The notes under the pieces were generated by a model. That model had not been told where the DNA came from and did no database searches. It saw only the letters and a program-made list of their open reading frames with translations. This document shows positions 14,347 through 20,619 of a stretch of DNA of 20,619 nt, piece after piece (within the stretch, counting starts at the first letter, position 1; each line of letters begins with the position of its first letter). The stretch is from a virus. The position numbers and the translations under genes are program-made. The stretch is from positions 1 to 20,619 of IMG/VR virus record IMGVR_UViG_3300050026_000643; one strand, written 5' to 3'.

Positions 14347-16997
14347 GGTGTAACATCGTTTACTGCGATCTTTTGCCGGCCGATGTCCATACCGATAGCT
14401 TGGTTTATAATACGTTCGCCTTTTCCCGTGAACCGCTGCCGGGTTTCGACGTATACGCCTATCTCAACGTGACGAGCTTTAAAAAGCGCGTCGAGGGGAA
14501 GTACAACGTTCTGATTCTCGAAGAGCCTTCAGTTGTTTTGCCTCAACAGTATGACCCCAGGGTGTGGCAATGGTTCGATCATATCTTTACGGCACACGAT
14601 TATTTGTCCGATATGTACCCGGATAAGTTCACCTACATCTACACATGGCGCGGCGCGGACAACGTCACAATTACAGAGGACCTTGCCGAGAGGCAATCCC
14701 GGTATCCTCTCTACGGCAGAAAAAACGCTATTGTTATGGTGGCAGGGAATAAATCATCTCCTGTCCCTTCACAGATATACAGCATGAGAGCGGAGGCTGC
14801 AACGTGGTGGCACGAACATTCGTCCATGGACTTCAAGGTCTTCGGGACCCCCGCTTTCGACCTCCCCAATTATGAGGGGGCGGTAGCTCCGGGCCCTCTT
14901 CCTCGTCTCCGAAAGTTCGCGGAGTACCGTTACACATTTTGCACGGAGAATACAAACCATGACCTCTTCTCGAAAGGCTACCATCAAAAAATCCCCGACT
15001 GCCTTGAAGCACGCACCGTCCCGATCTACTACGGGTGCGCTAACATCGAAAAGTACGTACCAAAAAGCTGTTTCATCGACTTCCGGGACTACGGGAGTTA
15101 CGAAGCCGTGGACACGTATATTAGGGGCCTTACGGAAGACGATTACCTTGCTTATGTCGCGGCGATAGACGATTTTGTCTGTTCGGGTGGCCTTCGCCCG
15201 TGGTCATTGCAAACAACCTACAAGGAAATAGCACACTGGTATGATCTCGCAATCCAAAGGCCTAAGGGGGTATCAATGGAAAGCACGAATAAAACGGTAT
15301 GTATCGTATTCAGCAAGGACCGGGCCATGCAGTTGGACGGGTGTCTGAGAAGTCTATATCGGCACTGTGATGACGTTGACCGCATGGACGTGAAGGTTAT
15401 ATGGACTATTTCAAACACCAGGGCCTACGGTCAATATCGGATGCTTAGTAACGCTGCTTGGTTGACTGACACATCCGACTTCATCGAAGAGACCGACTTT
15501 CAGGCCGACCTTCTTGCCGCCATCAATGGCTACAAATACGTCATGTTCGTGACAGACGACACGATGTTTGTCCAAGACTTCACCGTATCGGGGGCAGTCT
15601 TGGCGTTAAAGCGTAGCTGCACTCTCGGCGTGTCTCTCAGGCTCGGCAGAAACGCCGTATACTGTTACATGCAGAATAAGGAGCAGAGGGTCCCCACAGG
15701 CAACATCTCTCCCTGGCTCGGTGGCGAAGGCGACTTCGGCTACCCCTTCGACCTCTCTTCTTCAATCTACCGGATCGCCGATCTTATGCCCCTTCTGGAG
15801 CAACCCGCATATAACTCACCGAACACTCTTGAGGCTTTCCTCGACTGGAGCAAGGGGCAGTTTGAGAACAAGCCGTATCTCTGGTACTATGATGAGTCGG
15901 TGGCATTTGCCAATCCCCTGAACAAAGTTCAGACGACCTTCACCGGCAACCGCTCCGGATCTGACCCTCGCTTCTCCGCTGAACATCTCGCCGACCTCTA
16001 CGACAAAGGATATCGCATCGACGTATCTGAATTCGACGGCTTTGTTCCTGACGGCGTTCATCAGGAAGTGGACCTTGAGTTTGTGGGACCCGTTGGCGAA
16101 CCTTACAAGGAAGAGAAGCCCATCGAAGTATCAATTCTCATGGTCAATTACGACGGGGGAGAAAATGTCAAGAAGGCACTTCAGTCCGTAGAACGGACGA
16201 TAGGCGATCACTCTTGCCAAATCATCGTGTGGGACAACAACAGCACCGACGGGTCTAAGGACTTCTTGCGAAAAGCAGCAGAGATTTTCGTCGAAAATCC
16301 GTTTTCCTTGATTCAAATGACCGTTATTGAGTCGGACGAAAATATTGGCATGGCCGCCCGCGCAGAATTGATCCCCCTCGCCAAAGGACAATACATAGTC
16401 ATCTGCGATAACGATATCATCTTTACGGACGGGTGGCTCGACAAGTGTCTCGCATGGGCCTCTGTAATCCCCAACCTCGGCATTATCGGACCTCGGACGA
16501 GCTATGCGTCGGGTCCGCAGATGATCGACGTTCCTGTGACCTATGGCGACGAGATAGAAGATATCGAGGCTTTCTCAAAAGCTTGGAGTGATGGATTCTT
16601 TACCGAGACCGAGCTTCCCCGAAAAGGTCAGCTTTGGCAGACGCCTCGCTTGGTGGGATTTTTTTTATTTATAACACCCGCTTGCATAGAGAAAATAGGA
16701 AATATCCGTAGATTCGGCAAGTTCGGATTCGAGGACGAAGATTATACGATACGAGCCTCCCTTGCGGGGCTTTTGGTGTTGATCGATAACGGCCTATACA
16801 TTCACCACACGGGGGGACCCCAGGGACAGGGCAATACCGAATACAACCGCCTCATGATGGAAGCATGGGACAAATTCAAGGTTGTATGGGGACTTCCTCC
16901 CGATTTAAAGTATGGGGCTACTAACCATATCGATACGATCATGCGTACAACGGCGTTTGATGAAGAGCGCCATTATCTACCCATAGAAGGAGAATAA
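14343..16997 (+). CDS. Three-domain glycosyltransferase: GT10 fucosyltransferase-like, GT-A and GT2, 884 aa
   Basis: ATG overlaps the gmd stop (ATGA). The N-terminal region (about 1-305) ends in a GT10-like C-lobe: [20 protein letters not shown] (195-214) and [20 protein letters not shown] (216-235), then CFIDFRDY (243-250), matching the family pattern EN....Y.TEK..DA...G.VP.YYG...I...P...FID. GT10 enzymes use GDP-fucose. The middle domain (about 316-580) begins [20 protein letters not shown] and carries TDD (404-406) as a likely metal site. The C-terminal domain (593-850) is a clear GT2: [28 protein letters not shown] (630-637), [10 protein letters not shown], and DNDIIF with DND at 689-691. 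One polypeptide could add several sugars in turn. A strong internal ribosome binding site precedes M312. Confidence 0.82.
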   Translation: MRCNIVYCDLLPADVHTDSLVYNTFAFSREPLPGFDVYAYLNVTSFKKRVEGKYNVLILEEPSVVLPQQYDPRVWQWFDHIFTAHDYLSDMYPDKFTYIYTWRGADNVTITEDLAERQSRYPLYGRKNAIVMVAGNKSSPVPSQIYSMRAEAATWWHEHSSMDFKVFGTPAFDLPNYEGAVAPGPLPRLRKFAEYRYTFCTENTNHDLFSKGYHQKIPDCLEARTVPIYYGCANIEKYVPKSCFIDFRDYGSYEAVDTYIRGLTEDDYLAYVAAIDDFVCSGGLRPWSLQTTYKEIAHWYDLAIQRPKGVSMESTNKTVCIVFSKDRAMQLDGCLRSLYRHCDDVDRMDVKVIWTISNTRAYGQYRMLSNAAWLTDTSDFIEETDFQADLLAAINGYKYVMFVTDDTMFVQDFTVSGAVLALKRSCTLGVSLRLGRNAVYCYMQNKEQRVPTGNISPWLGGEGDFGYPFDLSSSIYRIADLMPLLEQPAYNSPNTLEAFLDWSKGQFENKPYLWYYDESVAFANPLNKVQTTFTGNRSGSDPRFSAEHLADLYDKGYRIDVSEFDGFVPDGVHQEVDLEFVGPVGEPYKEEKPIEVSILMVNYDGGENVKKALQSVERTIGDHSCQIIVWDNNSTDGSKDFLRKAAEIFVENPFSLIQMTVIESDENIGMAARAELIPLAKGQYIVICDNDIIFTDGWLDKCLAWASVIPNLGIIGPRTSYASGPQMIDVPVTYGDEIEDIEAFSKAWSDGFFTETELPRKGQLWQTPRLVGFFLFITPACIEKIGNIRRFGKFGFEDEDYTIRASLAGLLVLIDNGLYIHHTGGPQGQGNTEYNRLMMEAWDKFKVVWGLPPDLKYGATNHIDTIMRTTAFDEERHYLPIEGE
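15264..15278 (+). promoter_or_regulatory. Internal ribosome binding site and ATG inside the three-domain glycosyltransferase
   Basis: AAGGGGG (15264-15270) lies 5 bases before an in-frame ATG (15276), precisely at the junction between the GT10-like domain and the next domain. It could start a separate 573-aa protein lacking the GT10 part, or be a relic of two fused genes. Confidence 0.5.
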
Positions 16998-16999
16998 TC

Positions 17000-17143
17000 A
17001 TGGAAGGCAAAAAAGACGGAACGAAGTTCAGCCACACCGCGGCGACCAGCTCAAAGTCTGGCACGGCGCATAACCACACAAAATATGCCGATGCGGCAAA
17101 GACAAAGGTCCCTCACCGGGTCGGGAAGAAAAAAGGAAAGTAA
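17000..17143 (+). CDS. Small basic protein, 47 aa
   Basis: ATG at 17000 has AGGAG 8 bases upstream, overlapping the end of the glycosyltransferase gene. The peptide is rich in Lys, His, Ser and Thr (MEGKKDGTKFSHTAATSSKS at the start, VGKKKGK at the end) and has no acidic cluster, so it is strongly positive and probably disordered. It might bind DNA or be a virion peptide. No family is recognised. Confidence 0.55.
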   Translation: MEGKKDGTKFSHTAATSSKSGTAHNHTKYADAAKTKVPHRVGKKKGK

Positions 17144-17147
17144 CCGA

Positions 17148-17393
17148 TTGGTCGTCCTCGACAACTATTCGACCAAGAAGCATCGGTGTGAAACCTGTGC
17201 TTTGTCTGTCACGTTGTCTCAGTCTAAAAGAGGGCGGGCCCCTGAGTGTGATGATATTCCTCATGACTATTCTGTGTGGGAATACCCTCGTAGTTTGAAT
17301 GGAATACAGGTTGATGTCCCTTTCGCCATTAGATCGTGCAGCGCATACAGGCGAAGGCAAAGGAAGAAGAAGGGAGGTCTATTATGGGCGTAA
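17148..17393 (+). CDS. Small cysteine-containing protein, 81 aa, TTG start
   Basis: TTG at 17148 has AAGGAAAG 6 to 7 bases upstream, overlapping the previous gene's end. CETC (about residues 16-19), with further cysteines near 37 and 63, suggests a zinc knuckle. Between them lies a segment VWEYPRSLNGIQVDVPFAIRS, and the end is very basic (YRRRQRKKKGG). The frame overlaps the next gene's start by 10 bases, and its last codons also serve as that gene's ribosome binding site. No family is recognised. The frame extends upstream to an ATG at 17085, but that would overlap the preceding gene. Confidence 0.5.
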   Translation: MVVLDNYSTKKHRCETCALSVTLSQSKRGRAPECDDIPHDYSVWEYPRSLNGIQVDVPFAIRSCSAYRRRQRKKKGGLLWA

Positions 17394-17773
17394 TGCCGAA
17401 CATAGGCGCGATAGGCGCTAAAAGAGATTACTCGAAAGGGGTCTTCATGTGGCACCCTGTTAAGGACGGCGCACGGCGTGTTGACACCGAAGAGAGTTAC
17501 AAAGAAGCACAGCGAGAGGGCTGGACCGAAGCATATCGGCAGCAGGAATACCCCAAGATGATGCACCATGTCATCCCTGAGCTTTCCCGAGAGGCCAAGA
17601 GCGAAGAAGATGAACAGTCTCTCCTTGAACAGGGTTATGAATACTCCCCGGCGACATTCACGGAGAAGAAGGCGGTACAAGCCAAAATTGCACAAGCCAA
17701 GGCTGAGCTTAAGGAGCTTGAGAAGAAGGATCGGCTGTTGTCGGATGCGTCTGAAATGAAAAAGGCGGGGTAA
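17384..17773 (+). CDS. Phage structural-region protein with duplicated short motif and coiled coil, 129 aa
   Basis: ATG at 17384 has GGGAGG 7 bases upstream; the earlier ATG at 17336 has no site. Residues about 19-45 (FMWHPVKDGARRVDTEESYKE) and 51-80 (YPKMMHHVIPELSREAKSEEDEQSLLEQGY) look like two versions of one motif, 'Y/F-P-x-M-x-H/Y-P...x-x-E-E-x...G-W/Y'. From memory this kind of motif recurs in small phage proteins near head genes. The C-terminal third (EKKAVQAKIAQAKAELKELEKKDRLL) should form a coiled coil. A virion or head-completion accessory role is inferred only from position. Confidence 0.65.
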   Translation: MGVMPNIGAIGAKRDYSKGVFMWHPVKDGARRVDTEESYKEAQREGWTEAYRQQEYPKMMHHVIPELSREAKSEEDEQSLLEQGYEYSPATFTEKKAVQAKIAQAKAELKELEKKDRLLSDASEMKKAG

Positions 17774-17774
17774 A

Positions 17775-18539
17775 ATGGTTGTTACGGCACTTTCCCTGAT
17801 TCAAAAGGCGTGGAAAGATTGCGGGTTGCAGAAAATGGACCAATTGCCCCCGCAGAATGCCATTGCGGACGCTATCATCGACCTGAATATGCTCATCGAT
17901 TCGTGGGGCATACAGAAGGGAATGGCGATGGCCGACATAACGGAATCTTTCACGCTCAAGGCAGGGAAATACCTCTATCAGATTGGCCCGACGGCTCTCA
18001 CGGTAAATGGGGATTTTCAGACCGACAAACCGTGGGCAATCACTTCAGCCTACATTCAAGACCAGATGAATAATAGATATGACGTGGGGATTACCGATAA
18101 GGTGCTATGGCAGACCTACGAAGACGCGCTTATCACGAGTACCAGGCCGACTGAGCTTGTTTACGATCCCGGCCCCACGCAGCAGACCAACCAAGTTGGC
18201 ACAGTCATCATGTATCCGATCCCTGATGCACTACTCACCTACACGCTTTTTCTCGTTCAGCAGAAGCCCTTTACGGAGTTTTCCGGGCAAAACGATCAGG
18301 TGCAGTTTCCATCAGCCTATTACCTCGCCCTTCGGTACAATCTTGCCATTATGCTATGGCCTCAGTATCGGGACGACGGCGCACCCGTGGCCAAATGGCT
18401 TGCGGGGCAGGCAAGCAAATGGCAGCGCAAGATTATAGCCATGAATGCGAAGGCGGGGATATCTCAAATTGAAATAGGAAGGAAGAAGGGGAAGAGCAGC
18501 TATGATATTTTCCAAGGCCCATATTCGGGCGGAGGGTAA
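17775..18539 (+). CDS. P22 gp4-like tail accessory factor (head-tail adaptor), 254 aa
   Basis: In P22, gp4 binds beneath the portal after packaging and starts the tail machine. The N-terminal part, TALSLIQKAWKDCGL, then AIADAIIDLNMLIDSWGIQK and FTLKAGKYLYQIG, is typical of gp4-like adaptors, as are YPIPDALLTYTLFLVQQKPF and the helical AYYLALRYNLAIMLWPQY. It is longer than P22 gp4 (166 aa), which is common in relatives. It lies directly before the gp10-like gene, as in P22; its stop abuts that gene's start (TAAATG). It starts 2 bases after the previous stop. Confidence 0.75.
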   Translation: MVVTALSLIQKAWKDCGLQKMDQLPPQNAIADAIIDLNMLIDSWGIQKGMAMADITESFTLKAGKYLYQIGPTALTVNGDFQTDKPWAITSAYIQDQMNNRYDVGITDKVLWQTYEDALITSTRPTELVYDPGPTQQTNQVGTVIMYPIPDALLTYTLFLVQQKPFTEFSGQNDQVQFPSAYYLALRYNLAIMLWPQYRDDGAPVAKWLAGQASKWQRKIIAMNAKAGISQIEIGRKKGKSSYDIFQGPYSGGG

Positions 18540-20012
18540 ATGCGCTTCGATCTGATTGGCCCAGGGTACGCCGGATTTAACTCCCAATGGGACGCATCCC
18601 GCAACGTGAACCTGTTCCCCGCCCATGGTGCGCAAGGGTCAAAGTCTGAATGGGTGCTTCTCGGGACCCCCGGTACGATCCTGCGGTTTAACGTGGGCGT
18701 CTCCCCCATCCGGGCGATGCATCCCTTCGGCAGCGCTCTTTATGTCATATCGGGCAATCAACTTTACAGCATATCGTCAGCGGGGGCGGTGACGGCGATA
18801 CCGGGAGCGCAGATATCCACAATCGCCGGGAACGTCTTCATGAAAGACAACGCCCTGCAATCGTCAGGAACGGGCGGTAACCAACTAATGATTGTGGACG
18901 GGGCCAACGGTTACATTTGGAACCCCGCAACATCGACGTGGTCTACCATATCGGGGGGAGGATGGCCGGTTACCGCAACAGTAGGCCCAACGAGCCTGGA
19001 ATACATGGATGGATATTTCGTCGTGGGAGTGACAAACTCTCAGGCTATCTATGCATCAAACCTTTACGACGGGACGACTTATACAGGTCTGGCGTTCGCT
19101 TACGCGCAGTCCGCATCCGATTCCGTGCAAGCCTTCGTCAATATGCAGGAACAGCTTTGCATTATTAAACAATACACAACGGAGTTCTGGTACGATACTG
19201 GAATAGCTCCGCAGGTGGGCCTTCCCTTTGCTCGGCAAACATCCGCCGTTATCGATTACGGCACGCCGGCTCCCGCATCGGTGTCGAGAGGGTCGGGCTC
19301 TATTTTTATGCTCGCCAACCGAAGATCGGGAGACAGTCCCAACTTCATCGGCGCGGTTCAGATATTGAATGATATCCCTACCGTGATAACACCTCCGGCC
19401 ATCGTTAAGCAGATGGAGGCATGGGCACCGTGGAGTGATGTGGTAGCGTTCTGCTACGAGCAGGATGGTCATTCTTTCTGGCAAGTGACAAGCCCATCGG
19501 CAAACCAGACCTTTGTTTATGACGCATCGATAGGCGATCCTTCGATGGCATGGCACGAACGGTCAACCTACGTCGAAGGCTCTTTCTATTCGACTGGCAG
19601 ACATGTGGCGAATTGCTACGCCTATTTTAACGGCATGCACCTTGTGGGTGACTGGTCAACAGGAAACATTTACGAGATGAGGGGAGATATCTATCAGGAT
19701 AACGGCAGCCCTCTCATCGCAGTCAGGACATCGCAGATCATAGCCGACAAGAAGGGTGCCCTCAACTCTGTGAACCTCCGCCGGCTCATTCTCGACGTGC
19801 AAACAGGATATGGCGGCAATGTGGCCTTCTCGTGGTCCGACGACGGCGGGAATACATGGTCGGCAGATTATGTTCATTCAATGAGAGCGTCAGGGGATTT
19901 CAGAGGCGTTGACCCGTGGATGCCATTGGGACAGCATCCTTATGGTATGATCCCGAGAATAGCAATCAGTGACCCCGTGCCACGGATGATTGTGGGAGGA
20001 TATCTCGAATGA
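18540..20012 (+). CDS. P22 gp10-like packaged-DNA stabilisation protein (tail hub), 490 aa
   Basis: P22 gp10 (472 aa) forms a hexameric ring beneath gp4 and plugs the portal channel so DNA stays inside. The start IGPGYAGFNSQWDASRNVNLF followed by LLGTPGTI, the repeated 'G.LYVISGNQLYSIS' blades and FVNMQEQLCIIKQYTTEFWYD match the family, as do VSRGSGSIFMLANRRSG, AFCYEQDGHSFWQVT, WHERSTY and the late FSWSDDGGNTWS. The repeated strands suggest a beta-propeller. Order, length and spacing (stop-to-start contact with the gp4-like gene; ATGA overlap with the next) agree with a P22-type head-tail module. Confidence 0.88.
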   Translation: MRFDLIGPGYAGFNSQWDASRNVNLFPAHGAQGSKSEWVLLGTPGTILRFNVGVSPIRAMHPFGSALYVISGNQLYSISSAGAVTAIPGAQISTIAGNVFMKDNALQSSGTGGNQLMIVDGANGYIWNPATSTWSTISGGGWPVTATVGPTSLEYMDGYFVVGVTNSQAIYASNLYDGTTYTGLAFAYAQSASDSVQAFVNMQEQLCIIKQYTTEFWYDTGIAPQVGLPFARQTSAVIDYGTPAPASVSRGSGSIFMLANRRSGDSPNFIGAVQILNDIPTVITPPAIVKQMEAWAPWSDVVAFCYEQDGHSFWQVTSPSANQTFVYDASIGDPSMAWHERSTYVEGSFYSTGRHVANCYAYFNGMHLVGDWSTGNIYEMRGDIYQDNGSPLIAVRTSQIIADKKGALNSVNLRRLILDVQTGYGGNVAFSWSDDGGNTWSADYVHSMRASGDFRGVDPWMPLGQHPYGMIPRIAISDPVPRMIVGGYLE

Positions 20013-20398
20013 TCCAGCTCGACAACGCTCCTGATGGGTCAATCCCCCTTAATAATTCAAGATGGAAGGGATGGTTTACAAAACTTCAAGCCATGGTCAA
20101 CGGGTGCTTCGGCCCCGGTCAGGTGTGGCAAAACATGACGAGTAGCAGGGCAGTGGGGCAGGCATATACCAATAATACTCTTCGGCCAATTATGGCGGAG
20201 GTAACTGTCGTTGAATCGGGATACACCTATTTTGTGGTGACTAAAAAAGTTAATGGAAATGAAGTGTCGCACGATACGATAGCTACTATAATAGGTGGTA
20301 CGTACTATCATGCAGCAACTCTGGTAGTCCCTCCTGGGGCAACATATGAAATAACCGTTTCACAAGCAGCTTTATATGAATGGTGGGAACTATCATGA
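20009..20398 (+). CDS. Tail protein, probably receptor-binding or spike-associated, 129 aa
   Basis: ATG overlaps the gp10-like stop (ATGA). The N-terminus (MIQLDNAPDGSIPLNNSRWKGWFTKLQAMVN) seems to be an attachment helix region. From residue about 38 it has VWQNMTSSRAVGQAYTNNTL and RPIMAEVTVV, then VVPPGATYEITVSQAALYEWWEL. This 'W.....SR..G..Y.N.T.RPI...V' plus 'VPPGATY.' pattern is familiar from small beta-sandwich domains of phage tail fibre or spike tips. Position after gp10 supports a tail role. The receptor is unknown. Short for a full fibre, it could be a tip or cofactor. Confidence 0.65.
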   Translation: MIQLDNAPDGSIPLNNSRWKGWFTKLQAMVNGCFGPGQVWQNMTSSRAVGQAYTNNTLRPIMAEVTVVESGYTYFVVTKKVNGNEVSHDTIATIIGGTYYHAATLVVPPGATYEITVSQAALYEWWELS

Positions 20399-20619
20399 TG
20401 ACCCGCTCTTTGTGCCCGATTTGTTATAAGGAGATTCCCGCCGATGTCGCACTCGGCAACCAGGTCTACATGGTGAAGGTATGCCCCGACCACGGCCCCT
20501 TCACCGGGCTCGTGGAGAGGGACCCCCAGTGGTGGCTTTTGTGCCGCCGGTTGAAAAGCGGCCCTTTCTTCCCCGGCCATATCGTCGACGTGACGAGCCG
20601 GTGTAACCTGACATGCGCC
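20395..20619 (+). CDS. Radical SAM enzyme, N-terminus only, cut by window edge
   Basis: ATG at 20395 overlaps the preceding stop (ATGATGA), so the gene continues the same operon. The first 75 codons show an N-terminal zinc-knuckle-like part, SLCPICYKEIPADV (5-18) and VYMVKVCPDHGPFTGLVERD (25-44). After that comes HIVDVTSRCNLTCA, the beginning of the CxxxCxxC [4Fe-4S] motif. This N-terminal layout resembles a radical SAM group that includes archaeal membrane-lipid (tetraether) synthases and many uncharacterised enzymes. The local base composition is more GC-rich than nearby genes. Substrate and role are unknown; a modification enzyme for a virion protein, lipid or peptide are options. Confidence 0.7.
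   Translation, partial: MMTRSLCPICYKEIPADVALGNQVYMVKVCPDHGPFTGLVERDPQWWLLCRRLKSGPFFPGHIVDVTSRCNLTCA

Overview
The window reads as part of a tailed bacteriophage or prophage genome: the head-building and DNA-packaging module of a P22-like short-tailed phage (podovirus). The diagnostic genes, in order, are a large terminase, a P22-type portal, a scaffold, a P22-type coat protein of 426 aa, a gp4-like tail accessory factor and a gp10-like packaged-DNA stabilisation protein. The small genes are tightly packed, with TAATG and ATGA overlaps and strong purine-rich ribosome binding sites. The host cannot be fixed from the sequence; promoters and ribosome binding sites are ordinary bacterial ones, and a Gram-negative anaerobe is only a guess.

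Layout. Positions 1-426 are on the minus strand: a 53-aa Arc/MetJ-type ribbon-helix-helix protein followed by a helix-turn-helix protein that runs off the left edge. Positions 449-487 hold overlapping divergent promoters. Everything from 491 onward is on the plus strand. Positions 491-2013 carry three small or uncharacterised genes (one with a RAMP-like glycine loop), a G+T-rich non-coding block with iteron-like GTAAKG repeats (683-893), and a gap with a perfect 13-bp hairpin (1803-1833) before the terminase. Positions 2014-11729 are packaging and capsid genes: terminase, a small zinc-ribbon protein, portal, two small proteins including a GroES-like co-chaperonin, a hairpin-rich leader with a terminator, scaffold, coat, and a large repetitive virion-surface candidate closed by a second terminator.

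Positions 11796-16997 hold an uninterrupted four-gene glycan cassette: a SunS-like glycosyltransferase, a DUF268-type methyltransferase-like protein, a GDP-mannose 4,6-dehydratase, and an 884-aa protein that fuses a GT10 (fucosyltransferase-like) domain to two further GT-A domains. Positions 17000-20398 return to virion genes: small basic and zinc-ribbon proteins, gp4-like, gp10-like and a tail protein. A radical SAM enzyme begins at 20395 and is cut by the right edge.

Working model (inference). The late operon makes a P22-type procapsid, possibly helped by its own co-chaperonin. The embedded cassette makes a GDP-6-deoxyhexose precursor and attaches sugars, either to a virion protein (the repeat protein directly upstream is the prime candidate) or to a host surface target. 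The cassette's place inside the structural operon is the most unusual aspect of the window.
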